64,000 nt of DNA, taken from Microbacterium testaceum StLB037. GTDB lineage: Bacteria; Actinomycetota; Actinomycetes; Actinomycetales; Microbacteriaceae. The position numbers and the translations under genes were made by a program. A model generated the notes under the pieces. It had not been told where the DNA came from. It saw only the letters and a program-made list of their open reading frames with translations, and ran no database searches. The DNA is taken from positions 300,480-364,479 of the forward strand of contig NZ_VTQH01000002.1 of the NCBI RefSeq assembly GCF_008763945.1. Direction: 5' to 3'. Positions 34,123 through 44,219 of this stretch are shown here, in pieces; position 1 is the stretch's first letter; each line of letters starts with the position of its first letter.

Positions 34123-34189
34123 GCGCGTGAGGGGTCACTCCGTGTCGCCTGGGGCGGGCGGAGGCGACAGTTCTCGACCCCTCACGCGC
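34123..34189. repeat. 67-bp nested palindrome between convergent genes
   Basis: Outer arms GCGCGTGAGGGGTC (34123-34136) and its exact complement (34176-34189) enclose an inner pair, TGTCGCCT (34143-34150) and AGGCGACA (34162-34169), with short unpaired joints. It sits in the 103-bp gap between the TRIC and MOSC gene ends. It could be a shared terminator, a cruciform, or a small palindromic mobile repeat. Confidence 0.8.
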
Positions 34190-34213
34190 GATCGGCGGGG
34201 CCCGCGGGCGCGG

Positions 34214-34996
34214 TCAGCCCAGGGGCGCGACCTCGTCGCCCACGCGGATCGTGCCGCCGGCGGCGACCGGCAGCAGCAGAATGCCCAGCGTCGGCTCGTC
34301 CTGACCGAACTCCGTGGTCAGCACCCGCAGCAGCCGCGCGTCGCGCACTCCGGTGTCGGGGTTCGCGGTGATCGCGGCGCAGCGCTCGATCGGCTTCTGC
34401 ACCTCGAATTCCACGTCGCCGATGCGGACGCGGGCTCGCCACTCGAGCTCGGCCCACGGCGCGGTGCCGCCGACGACGATGTTCGAGCGGAAGCGGCGAT
34501 CATCGACGGACGCCGGAACCGCGGCATCCAGGTCTTCGACCGAGGCGGCGCCGTGCAGAGAGATGAATCCGCGCGGGCGGTCCTGGAAACGTGCGGTCCG
34601 CCCGTCTCCGAGAAGACCGAGGGGCAGGATGCCGTCGGCCTCGAGCAGCTTCGCATCGCCGGTGGTGCGCAGGTAGTCGGTGACGGCCTCGCTGAGCCGG
34701 GCGCGACCCTCGTCGCTGAGGTCGGCGGTGATGTCGATGTCGTCGACCCGGAGCCGCAGCGTCTGCGACGCGTCGTCGAGGGTGAGTTCCACGCGCGCCA
34801 ACGTCGGGAACGTCATGAGCGCGAGTCCGCGGCTCTTGGGGAACGTGGCATCCGCCGGCTCGAGCGCATCGGCGAAGCGGAACACGAGCGAGCGATCGCC
34901 CTGCACACGGCCGTCGTCCTGGATGACGAGGCTGTCGCGCTTCTCGGGCGTGAAGCCCTTCACGGGGTAGCGGTAAAGGGCGTCGACGCGGATCAC
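34214..34996 (-). CDS. MOSC domain-containing protein
   Basis: 260 aa. An N-terminal beta-barrel (VDALYRYPVKGFTPEKRDSLVI) and a MOSC domain (ARFQDRPRGFISLHGAASV, then ERCAAITANPDTGVRD) match the MOSC proteins related to mARC and YcbX. The Cys in the ERCAAIT stretch is the expected molybdenum-cofactor sulfur ligand. It is probably a molybdoenzyme reducing N-oxygenated compounds, or a cofactor-sulfur carrier. It lacks the fused ferredoxin domain of YcbX. GTG at 34996 is used. Confidence 0.85.
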   Translation of the reverse strand: MIRVDALYRYPVKGFTPEKRDSLVIQDDGRVQGDRSLVFRFADALEPADATFPKSRGLALMTFPTLARVELTLDDASQTLRLRVDDIDITADLSDEGRARLSEAVTDYLRTTGDAKLLEADGILPLGLLGDGRTARFQDRPRGFISLHGAASVEDLDAAVPASVDDRRFRSNIVVGGTAPWAELEWRARVRIGDVEFEVQKPIERCAAITANPDTGVRDARLLRVLTTEFGQDEPTLGILLLPVAAGGTIRVGDEVAPLG

Positions 34997-35028
34997 GGTC
35001 TCATCCTCGCATCGACGCCCCCTGCCGC

Positions 35029-35817
35029 TCACCAGCGGGCGAGCACCTCGCCGTGCGGCAGCAGGATCCACCCGTCGGGGTGCTCGGCCCATTCGCGCCA
35101 TGCGTCCGAGATGCGCTGCAGCTGCGCGTCGTCGGCCAGGCCGAGCCGCTTCGCGTGCCCCGCGAACGCCGAGGCGAGCACGCGGTCGGCCCACATGCCG
35201 CCCCACCACGCGCGCTTCTCGGGCGTGTCGAACACCCACACGCTCGCGCTCGCGTCGATCCGGGTGAACCCGGCCTCGCGCGCCCACGCCTTGAGGCGTC
35301 GACCCGCGTCGGGCTCCCCCGATGACCCGCGGTGTACGCCGTGGTAGATCTCGAGCCAGTCGTCGAGGGCGGGGATGAGCGGATGCCAGATCACACCGCC
35401 GTAGTCGACGTCGCGCACCGCGACCAGGCCGTCGGGCCCGGCGACGCGGCGGAACTCCCGCAGGGCGTCGACGGGACGCTCGAGATGCTGCAGCACCTGG
35501 TGGGAGTGCACGATGTCGAAAGAGCCGTCGGGAACGTCGAGGGCGTAGGCGTCGCCGATGCGGAAGGTCACGTTCGTGCGCTCCCCCGCGGCGGCGCGGG
35601 CCACCTCGACGACGTCGGAGGAGGCATCCACCCCGACGACCTCTCCCGGGAAGACCCGGTCGGCGAGGTCGACGGTGATGGAGCCGGGGCCGGCACCCAC
35701 ATCGAGGATGCGGGTGCCGGCCGACAACGAAGACACCAGGTACGCCGCCGAGTCGGCGACGGTGCGCACGGCGTGGGAACGCAGCACGCTCTCGTGGTGT
35801 CCGTGGGCGTAGGCCAC
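35029..35817 (-). CDS. Class I SAM-dependent methyltransferase
   Basis: 262 aa. The SAM-binding fold is clear: ILDVGAGPGSITVDLADRV (motif I), VVGVDASSDVVEVAR, NVTFRIGDAYALDVPDGSFDIVHSHQVLQHLERP. It belongs to the UbiE/Methyltransf_11 group; the substrate is unknown. GTG at 35817 is the only reasonable start between leuA and the motif I region. The 23-bp gap to leuA suggests it is co-transcribed with leuA and may share leucine-dependent control, though a functional link to leucine synthesis is not evident. Confidence 0.85.
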   Translation of the reverse strand: MAYAHGHHESVLRSHAVRTVADSAAYLVSSLSAGTRILDVGAGPGSITVDLADRVFPGEVVGVDASSDVVEVARAAAGERTNVTFRIGDAYALDVPDGSFDIVHSHQVLQHLERPVDALREFRRVAGPDGLVAVRDVDYGGVIWHPLIPALDDWLEIYHGVHRGSSGEPDAGRRLKAWAREAGFTRIDASASVWVFDTPEKRAWWGGMWADRVLASAFAGHAKRLGLADDAQLQRISDAWREWAEHPDGWILLPHGEVLARW

Positions 35818-35840
35818 GGTCGTCTTCTCGTCTGAGCGGG

Positions 35841-37739
<1,899 letters not shown>

Positions 37740-38333
37740 TCACGGCGCGGTCCGATCGGCGGCCGTCCACTCGCGGTCGAGCACGGCGTAGACGAGCAGG
37801 TCGCCCCATCGCCCCTTGAACCACTCGTTCTCGACGAAGTGCGCTTCGCGGCGCAGGCCGAGCCGTTCGGCGAGAGCGGCCGAGCGGATGTTATCGGCGT
37901 CGATCTGGGCGACGAGCCGACGCAGGCCGTACACCTCGAATGCCGTGTCGATGAGCGCGCGCACCGCTTCGGTGGCGAGCCCTCGACCGGATGCCGCGGG
38001 GCTCACGACCCACCCGATCTCGGCCGAGCCCGCCTCGGGGTCGAGGTGGAAGAGCACGAGGTCGCCGATGACGGCGCCGTCGCTCTCAATGACGAGGACG
38101 ATGCCGCCGCGCTCGCCCTCGAGGCTCGTGCGGCCGAACAGGTGGCCGATCCGGCCGCGGATGTCGTCGGGCGTCTGGGGCTCGAACGGGAGGAATCGGC
38201 ACACCTCGGCATCGCCGCGGTAGGCGGCCATCGCCTCGAGGTCGCCCTGGTCGAAGGGGCGCAGGCGCACGCGCTCGCGGATCACCTCGAGGGTGTCGGG
38301 CGCCGGAGGCAGCACGAAGGGCGACACGCTCAC
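37740..38333 (-). CDS. GNAT family N-acetyltransferase
   Basis: 197 aa, RimJ/RimL-like GNAT. It starts RERVRLRPFDQGDLEAMAAYRGDAEVCRFLPF and contains the acetyl-CoA loop WVVSPAASGRGLATEAVRALIDTAF, then VAQIDADNIRSAALAERLGLRREAHF. It may acetylate a protein N-terminus or a small amine; the substrate is unknown. GTG at 38333 overlaps the stop of the upstream oxidoreductase (GTGA), so the two genes are translated together. Confidence 0.9.
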   Translation of the reverse strand: MSVSPFVLPPAPDTLEVIRERVRLRPFDQGDLEAMAAYRGDAEVCRFLPFEPQTPDDIRGRIGHLFGRTSLEGERGGIVLVIESDGAVIGDLVLFHLDPEAGSAEIGWVVSPAASGRGLATEAVRALIDTAFEVYGLRRLVAQIDADNIRSAALAERLGLRREAHFVENEWFKGRWGDLLVYAVLDREWTAADRTAP

Positions 38334-39277
38334 GGCAGCAGGGCGACCTTGCCGCCCGGGTGCCCGTCCATGACGAAGCGCACGGCTTCGACGGCCTCGG
38401 CCAGCGGGTACGTTCGCGAGAGCGGGACCTCGAGAGCTCCGGATGCCGCGAGCTCGAGCACCCGGGCGCGCGCGATCTCGCGGAAGCGGGCGCTCTCGGG
38501 CCGCGAACCGGCGATCCACAGCACGCCGTCCTTCTTCGCGCGTTCGGGGTCGACGATCGTGACGATGCGGTCGCGCTCGGAGACGAGGGCGAGCGAGACC
38601 TCGAACGCCTCATCGGTTCCGACGGCGTCCCACGCCGCGGCGATCGGCGCCCCGCCGGCCGCTGCTTCGACGCGCTCTCGCAGACCGTCGCCGTAGGCCA
38701 CCGGGATGCCGCCGTAGCGACGGACACGCTCGGCCGAGTCCTCGGCATCCGGGCCCACCGTCCCGATGACGCGGACGCCCAGCTCGCGCGCCTGCTGGAG
38801 CAGGCTGACGCCCACCGCGCCGGAGGCGGCGTGCAGGAGTACCGTCTCGCCCTCGGTCACCCGCGTGACCTGGATCATCTCGGCCGCGGTGGTGCCGGCG
38901 AGCAGGAGGTTCGCGGCCTCGGGGTGCGAGAGGTTCGCGGGCTTGGCGAAGACGTCGCGCGCGGGGACCGTGAGTTCTGTGGCGTAGGCGCCCTGCACTC
39001 GGAAGGCGACGACCTCATCGCCGACCTGCAGCTCACCCGAGCCGCCGAGCGCGTCGGGGCCGACGGCGGTGACCTCGCCCGAGAGCTCGTACCCGATGGG
39101 CACCGGGAACACGGCGCCGGGGCGAGCGGCCGCGACGTGCTTGGCATCCGCGGGGTTGATTCCGGCCGCGCGGATGCGGACGGTCACCTCGCCCGGTCCG
39201 GGAGGCGCGACCTCGACCTCGTCGAAGATCCACGTGTCGATCGGGCCCGGGGCCGGAGCCGTCCACCTCATCGCCAT
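38330..39277 (-). CDS. NADP-dependent quinone-oxidoreductase-like MDR protein
   Basis: 315 aa of the medium-chain dehydrogenase/reductase superfamily, zeta-crystallin branch. Landmarks are GEVTVRIRAAGINPADAKH, PIGYELSGEVTAVG, and the cofactor site VLLHAASGAVGVSLLQQARELG. It has no zinc-ligand Cys cluster, consistent with quinone or enone reductases. ATG at 39277 is preferred over GTG 39283 because AAAGG lies 7 nt upstream. It is the first gene of a pair with the acetyltransferase. Confidence 0.9.
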   Translation of the reverse strand: MAMRWTAPAPGPIDTWIFDEVEVAPPGPGEVTVRIRAAGINPADAKHVAAARPGAVFPVPIGYELSGEVTAVGPDALGGSGELQVGDEVVAFRVQGAYATELTVPARDVFAKPANLSHPEAANLLLAGTTAAEMIQVTRVTEGETVLLHAASGAVGVSLLQQARELGVRVIGTVGPDAEDSAERVRRYGGIPVAYGDGLRERVEAAAGGAPIAAAWDAVGTDEAFEVSLALVSERDRIVTIVDPERAKKDGVLWIAGSRPESARFREIARARVLELAASGALEVPLSRTYPLAEAVEAVRFVMDGHPGGKVALLP

Positions 39278-39348
39278 GGTCACGCCTTTCGTTTGCGGGT
39301 CGTCGCCGCCGAGCGTAGCCCCGGCGGGAGCGGATCGGAGGGGGCTGG

Positions 39349-40242
39349 TCAGAAGCCGAGGCGACCGAGCTGCTTCGGGTCGCGCTGCCACTCCTTGGCC
39401 ACGCGCACGTGCAGCGAGAGGTAGACGCGGCCCCCGACGAGCGGCTCGATGCCCGCGCGGGCGCGGGCCCCGACGTCGGCCAGGCGCGAGCCCTTCTTGC
39501 CGATGATGATGGCCTTCTGGCTGTCGCGCTCGACGACGATGTTGGCCCACACGTCGGTGAGGTCGCTGTCTTCGCGCGGGGCCACGTCGTCGACCGTCAC
39601 CGCGATCGAGTGCGGCAGCTCGTCGCGCACGCCGTGGAGGGCGGCCTCGCGGATGATCTCGGCGATGCGATCCTCGAGGGCTTCGTCGGTGACGACGTCG
39701 TCCTCGTAGAGGGCGGGCCCGACGGGCATGAGGGCGAGGAGCTCGTCGCTCAGCACGTCGAGCTGGTCGTTGGTCACGGCCGAGAGCGGGATGACCGCCG
39801 CCCAGTCCTCGCGCAGCGCGTCGACCTCGACGAGGCGTTCGGTGATCTGGTCGCGTGTGGCGGCGTCGGTCTTGGTGACCAGGGCCACCTTCTTTGCCCG
39901 CGGGTAGCCGGACAGCGACTCGGCGATGCGGCGGTCGCCGGGGCCGACCTTCTCGGTCGCCGGAGCGCAGAACGCGATGACGTCGACGTCGCCGAGCACC
40001 TGCTCGACGAGGTCGTTCAGCCGCTGTCCCAGCAGAGTGCGGGGGCGATGGATGCCGGGGGTGTCGACGACCACGAGCTGACCGCCGGGGCGGTTGACGA
40101 TGCCGCGGATGGCGCGGCGGGTGGTCTGCGGCTTGTCGCTGGTGATGGCGACCTTCTCGCCCACGAGGGCGTTGGTCAGCGTGGACTTGCCGACGTTCGG
40201 CCGGCCCACGAAGGTCACGAAGCCGGATCGGGTGTCGGTCAT
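39349..40242 (-). CDS. era: GTPase Era
   Basis: 297 aa. Binds 16S rRNA 3' end and assists 30S maturation. G1 is GRPNVGKST, the switch region has SDKPQTTRRAIRG, G3 is DTPGIH, and G4 reads TKTD in place of NKxD, a common Era variant. The C-terminal KH domain carries GKKGSRLADVGARARAGIE. Its start overlaps the CNNM stop by 4 nt. It closes the phoH-ybeY-CNNM-era unit. Confidence 0.96.
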   Translation of the reverse strand: MTDTRSGFVTFVGRPNVGKSTLTNALVGEKVAITSDKPQTTRRAIRGIVNRPGGQLVVVDTPGIHRPRTLLGQRLNDLVEQVLGDVDVIAFCAPATEKVGPGDRRIAESLSGYPRAKKVALVTKTDAATRDQITERLVEVDALREDWAAVIPLSAVTNDQLDVLSDELLALMPVGPALYEDDVVTDEALEDRIAEIIREAALHGVRDELPHSIAVTVDDVAPREDSDLTDVWANIVVERDSQKAIIIGKKGSRLADVGARARAGIEPLVGGRVYLSLHVRVAKEWQRDPKQLGRLGF

Positions 40243-41549
40243 CTGTCGTTCCTCTCACGCTGCGAGGCCTCTGCCTCGGCGTCTTCGTCGTCCATCGTCT
40301 CAGCCCGCTCCACGATCACCGTCGCGATGCCGCGGTTGCGCCCGCGCGAGGCGCCGCCGGTCATGACGAGCCCGGAGTGCTCGGCCGTCGCCCCGGGTTG
40401 CGGGATGCGACCCAGGGCCTTGCCCAGCAGGCCGCCGATCGAGTCGACGTCTTCGTCGTCGAGCTCGAGGCCGAAGAGGTCGCCGACCTCGTCGAGACCG
40501 AGGCGGGCGTTCACCCGGTAGCGCCCGTCGGGCAGCTCCACGATCTCGGTGGACGGGGCGTCGTACTCGTCGGCGATCTCACCCACCAGCTCCTCGATGA
40601 GGTCTTCGAGGGTCACCAGACCCGCGACTCCGCCGTACTCGTCGACGACGAGGCACACGTGCACGGCGTCTTTCTTCATCTGCTGCAGCAGCGTTTCGGC
40701 CTTCATCGACTCGGGGACGAAGACGGCCGGGCGGGCGATCCGGCGGATCGGCGCGTCACGCCAGCCGGCCTCGTCGCGGAATCCGAACTGGACCAGATCC
40801 TTCAGGTAGAGCACGCCCACGACGTCGTCGGCATCGTCGTCGGCGAGCGGGATGCGGGAGACGCCCTTGTCGAGGAACAGGGCGAGCGCCTCGCGGGAGG
40901 TGGCCGCGGCATCCACGCTCACCATGTCGGTGCGCGGGACCATGACCTCGCGCACGTAGCGGTCGGTGAAGTCGAAGACCGAGTGGATGAGCTCGCGGTC
41001 GTCTTCTTCGATGAGTTCGTTCTCGGCCGCTTCGTCGATGATGCTGAGCAGTTGCTCTTCCGAGGCGAACGAGGTCGAGTGCGAGACGCCCGGGGTGACG
41101 CGATTGCCCACGGCGACGAGGCCGTGAGCGAGAGGCCCCAGCAGTACCCGCATACCGCGGATCACCGGCGCTCCCCCGCGCAGGAGTCCGCGGGCGTGCT
41201 GCCGACCCACGGAGCGGGGGCTCGCGCCCACGGCGACGAACGAGATGCCCGTCATGAGCACGGCCGCTGCGAGCACCGCGAGCAGGATGTTGTCGAAGAT
41301 CAGCATGAACGCCGCGGCGACGAGCACCGCCGCCGTGGTCTCGGCGAGGACGCGGATGAACGAGACGGCGGTGACGTGGGCGTTGGTGTCGTCGGCGATC
41401 CGCCGCAGAGACGCCGCGTTGCGGCCGCTCGCGCCGAGCTCGAGCAGGTCGGCACGCGAGGTGACGCCCAGGGCCGCCTCGAACGCCGCCATCAGGCCGC
41501 CGAAGGCGACGAGCAGGAAGGCCGCGACGAGGAGGAGGGCCTCGGTCAT
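40239..41549 (-). CDS. CNNM/CorC-type hemolysin family protein
   Basis: 436 aa. The N-terminal ~190 residues form the DUF21/CNNM membrane domain (hydrophobic segments near 3-25, 58-78 and 90-110). A CBS pair follows (VREVMVPRTDMVSVDAAATSREA; VHVCLVVDEYGGVAGLVTLEDLIEELVGEI), then a CorC_HlyC domain (GRYRVNARLGLDEVGDLFGLEL). Probable divalent-cation export or resistance. ATG at 41549 overlaps the ybeY stop. The position between ybeY and era is conserved in Actinobacteria. The membrane domain begins AAFEAALGVTSRADLLELGASG rather than with a fully canonical DUF21 pattern. Confidence 0.93.
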   Translation of the reverse strand: MTEALLLVAAFLLVAFGGLMAAFEAALGVTSRADLLELGASGRNAASLRRIADDTNAHVTAVSFIRVLAETTAAVLVAAAFMLIFDNILLAVLAAAVLMTGISFVAVGASPRSVGRQHARGLLRGGAPVIRGMRVLLGPLAHGLVAVGNRVTPGVSHSTSFASEEQLLSIIDEAAENELIEEDDRELIHSVFDFTDRYVREVMVPRTDMVSVDAAATSREALALFLDKGVSRIPLADDDADDVVGVLYLKDLVQFGFRDEAGWRDAPIRRIARPAVFVPESMKAETLLQQMKKDAVHVCLVVDEYGGVAGLVTLEDLIEELVGEIADEYDAPSTEIVELPDGRYRVNARLGLDEVGDLFGLELDDEDVDSIGGLLGKALGRIPQPGATAEHSGLVMTGGASRGRNRGIATVIVERAETMDDEDAEAEASQRERNDR

Positions 41550-42013
41550 GCGCGGCGCTGGCGCTCGACGGCCTGGAAGCCGGCGATGAGCTCGCGCTGC
41601 AGACCGAACATCTCGCGCTCCTCGTCGGGCTCGGCGTGGTCGAAGCCGAGCAGGTGCAGCAGACCGTGGGTCGTGAGGAGGATCAGCTCGTCCTGCGTGG
41701 AGTGCTTCGCGGCGACGGCCTGGGTCTCGGCCACGGCCGGGCAGAGCACGATGTCGCCGAGCAGGCCGGCCGGGGTGGGAGCGTCTTCCGAACCGGGACG
41801 CAGTTCGTCCATCGGGAAGCTGAGCACGTCGGTGGGGCCGGGCTCGTCCATCCACTGCACGTGCAGCGACTCCATGGCCCCCTCGTCGACGAGCACGATC
41901 GCCACGTCGGCGTCGGCGCTGACGTGCAGCTCCGCCAGGTTGTACTCCATGAGACGCAGCAGGACCTGCTCGTCGATCTGGTGGTCGGACTCGTTGTTGA
42001 TCTCGATCGTCAT
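41546..42013 (-). CDS. ybeY: Endoribonuclease YbeY
   Basis: 155 aa zinc-dependent RNase for 16S rRNA 3'-end maturation and ribosome quality control. The zinc motif HGLLHLLGFDH (H-x3-H-x5-H) is intact near the C-terminus, preceded by DVLSFPMDE and GDIVLC. It overlaps phoH and the CNNM gene by 4 nt at both ends. Confidence 0.96.
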   Translation of the reverse strand: MTIEINNESDHQIDEQVLLRLMEYNLAELHVSADADVAIVLVDEGAMESLHVQWMDEPGPTDVLSFPMDELRPGSEDAPTPAGLLGDIVLCPAVAETQAVAAKHSTQDELILLTTHGLLHLLGFDHAEPDEEREMFGLQRELIAGFQAVERQRRA

Positions 42014-43092
42014 GAGCGGTTTCGTCTCGGGAGGTGATCGCGGGGACCGGCGGCACCGGGACCGCGTCGCTCCGCACGGGTGGCGAATTCAGAGGCCTCG
42101 TCGCGCTCGCGACGAGCCGCCAGGCGCTTCTCGTCGTACTCGCTGTACGCGTCGACGATGCGGCCCACGAGGTTGTGGCGGACCACGTCGTCGCTGGTGA
42201 GGCGGGAGAAGTGGATGTCGTCGATGTCGTCGAGCACCCGCGTGACGAGCCGCAGGCCGGAGGCCCCCTGGGGAAGGTCGACCTGTGTGATGTCACCGGT
42301 CACGACCATACGGGTGCCGAAGCCGAGACGCGTGAGGAACATCTTCATCTGCTCGGGCGTGGTGTTCTGCGCCTCGTCGAGCACGACGAACGAGTCGTTC
42401 AGCGTACGGCCGCGCATGTAGGCAAGAGGTGCCACCTCGATCGTGCCCGTCGCCATGAGCTTGGGGACGATGTCGGGGTCCATCATCTCGTTGAGCGCGT
42501 CGTAGAGCGGCCGCAGGTACGGGTCGATCTTGTCGGTGAGCGTGCCGGGGAGGAAGCCGAGCCGCTCGCCCGCCTCGACGGCCGGACGCGTCAGGATGAT
42601 GCGGTTGACCTCTTTGCGCTGCAGCGCCTGCACGGCTTTCGCCATCGCGAGGTAGGTCTTGCCGGTACCGGCGGGGCCGATGCCGAAGACGATGGTGTTC
42701 TCGTCGATCGCGTCGACGTACTCCTTCTGCCCCGCGGTCTTGGGTCGGATGGTCTTCCCGCGCGACGACAGGATCGCCTCGCCCATGACCTCGGAGGGGC
42801 GCGGGCCGCCGTCGGAGCGCAGCATGCGGTTGGAACTCGACACGTCGGCCGGGTCGAGACCGTGACCCGAGCGGGTCATGCTGAGCAGTTCGTCGACGAG
42901 GCCCCGGGCGGCGCGTACCGCCGCGGGGGCACCCGAGAGCGTGATCTCGTTGCCGCGCACGAGGACGTCGACGTCGGGGTGCTCCTTCTCGACGACGCGC
43001 AGGAGGCGATCCTGCGGACCGAGGAGCTGCACCATGGCCACGCCGTCGACCTCGATGCGGTCGGAGACGGTTTCTTCGGGGGAATCAGCCAC
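42010..43092 (-). CDS. PhoH-like ATPase (YbeZ)
   Basis: 360 aa. An N-terminal KH-like segment (~20-85) precedes the PhoH ATPase core: Walker A GPAGTGKTYLA, RPAVEAGERLGFLPG, and Walker B VVLDEAQNTTPEQMKMFLTRLG. PhoH-like proteins act as RNA helicase/ATPase partners of YbeY. The Arg-rich C-terminal ~40 residues look disordered. It overlaps the HIT gene by 8 nt and ybeY by 4 nt. Confidence 0.95.
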   Translation of the reverse strand: MADSPEETVSDRIEVDGVAMVQLLGPQDRLLRVVEKEHPDVDVLVRGNEITLSGAPAAVRAARGLVDELLSMTRSGHGLDPADVSSSNRMLRSDGGPRPSEVMGEAILSSRGKTIRPKTAGQKEYVDAIDENTIVFGIGPAGTGKTYLAMAKAVQALQRKEVNRIILTRPAVEAGERLGFLPGTLTDKIDPYLRPLYDALNEMMDPDIVPKLMATGTIEVAPLAYMRGRTLNDSFVVLDEAQNTTPEQMKMFLTRLGFGTRMVVTGDITQVDLPQGASGLRLVTRVLDDIDDIHFSRLTSDDVVRHNLVGRIVDAYSEYDEKRLAARRERDEASEFATRAERRGPGAAGPRDHLPRRNRS

Positions 43093-43432
43093 CCAGGCTC
43101 TTTTCGTTCAGGCCACCCGCGAGGACGTGGGCGTGCACATGGAAGACGGTCTGACCGGCGCCCTCGCCGGTGTTGAAGATGAGACGGAAGTCGCCGTCGG
43201 CGTGCTCCGCGGCGACGGAGTTCGCGAGGCCGATGACCTCGGTGAGCAGATCGGGGTCGCCCGCGGCGAGCTCGACGACGTTGCGGTACTGCTGCGTCTT
43301 GGGGATGACGAGCAGATGCACCGGCGCCTGCGGTGCGATGTCGCGGATCGCGAAGGCGTTCTCGGTCTCGGCGACGATCTCGGCGGGGATCTCGCCCTGC
43401 AGGATGCGCGTGAAGATCGACGGTTCGCTCAT
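43085..43432 (-). CDS. HIT family protein
   Basis: 115 aa histidine-triad nucleotide hydrolase of the HinT group, removing AMP from phosphoramidates and aminoacyl adenylates. It opens CIFTRILQGEIPAEIVAE-like (here SIFTRILQGEIPAE) and carries the triad FHVHAHVLAGG. ATG at 43432 follows TAGACT by 7 nt, so it heads a leaderless transcript for HIT-phoH-ybeY-CNNM-era. Confidence 0.93.
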   Translation of the reverse strand: MSEPSIFTRILQGEIPAEIVAETENAFAIRDIAPQAPVHLLVIPKTQQYRNVVELAAGDPDLLTEVIGLANSVAAEHADGDFRLIFNTGEGAGQTVFHVHAHVLAGGLNEKSLGG

Positions 43433-43439
43433 GGCATCC

Positions 43440-43445
43440 AGTCTA
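43440..43445 (-). promoter_or_regulatory. -10 hexamer of HIT-phoH operon
   Basis: Reads TAGACT on the minus strand, then GGATGCC and ATG at 43432. The spacer is itself the recurrent heptamer. Confidence 0.5.
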
Positions 43446-43482
43446 GTGACGGCCTCCGACACCGGGGTGGGGACGGCCGGGC

Positions 43483-44217
43483 TCACCAGCGGCCGTGCGC
43501 CGCCGACAGCACCGAGATGGCCGCGGCCCCCGCGGTGGAGGTGCGCAGCACCGTCTCGCCCAGGCGCACGGGCCGCGCGCCCGCGTCCTCGAGCGCCGAC
43601 AGCTCCTCGGGCGCGATTCCGCCCTCGGGACCGACCACGAGCACCACGTCGCGTCCGTCGGAGGTTTCCGTGGCGAGGGAGGTGAGACGAGTGGATGCCG
43701 AGGGCTCCAGCACCAACACCAGGGCGCTGCCCGCGAGGGCGACGAGGTCGGCCGTCCGCGCGACCCCCTCGACCTCGGGGATCCACGCCCGGTGCGCCTG
43801 CTTCGCCGCCTCGCGGACGATGGTGCGCCAGCGCGCGAGACCCTTCTCGGCCTTGGCATCCCACCGCGACACGCTGCGGGAAGCCTGCCAGGGCACGATC
43901 GCGTCGACGCCGAGCTCGGTCGCCGCCTGGACGGCGAGCTCGTCGCGGTCGCCCTTGGCGAGAGCCTGCACGAGCACGAAGCGCGGCGAGGGGGCGGGCA
44001 CGACCTCGCGACCGGTCACCCGCACCTCGACCTGCTTCGGCGACGCTGCGGTCACGACGCCCGAGAGCCACGTTCCCCGCCCGTCGCCCAGCGTTACGGC
44101 CTCGTCGACGCGCACGCGGCGCACGGCCGCGGCGTGATGCGCCTCCGGGCCGGTCAGCTCGACGGTGTCGCCCGGCTGCGCGGCGGCGGCGTCGTCGGTG
44201 ACGAAGTGCAGGGCCAC
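43483..44217 (-). CDS. rsmE: 16S rRNA m3U1498 methyltransferase
   Basis: 244 aa SPOUT-class enzyme. The PUA-like N-terminus (GPEAHHAAAVRRVRVDEAVTLGDGRG) is followed by the knot: VVGPEGGIAPEELSALEDAGARPVRLGETVLRTSTAGAA. It methylates U1498 of 16S rRNA. GTG at 44217 is the only start compatible with the dnaJ stop at 44220-44222. Last gene of the hrcA-dnaJ-rsmE unit. Confidence 0.95.
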   Translation of the reverse strand: MALHFVTDDAAAAQPGDTVELTGPEAHHAAAVRRVRVDEAVTLGDGRGTWLSGVVTAASPKQVEVRVTGREVVPAPSPRFVLVQALAKGDRDELAVQAATELGVDAIVPWQASRSVSRWDAKAEKGLARWRTIVREAAKQAHRAWIPEVEGVARTADLVALAGSALVLVLEPSASTRLTSLATETSDGRDVVLVVGPEGGIAPEELSALEDAGARPVRLGETVLRTSTAGAAAISVLSAAHGRW

Positions 44218-44219
44218 GA

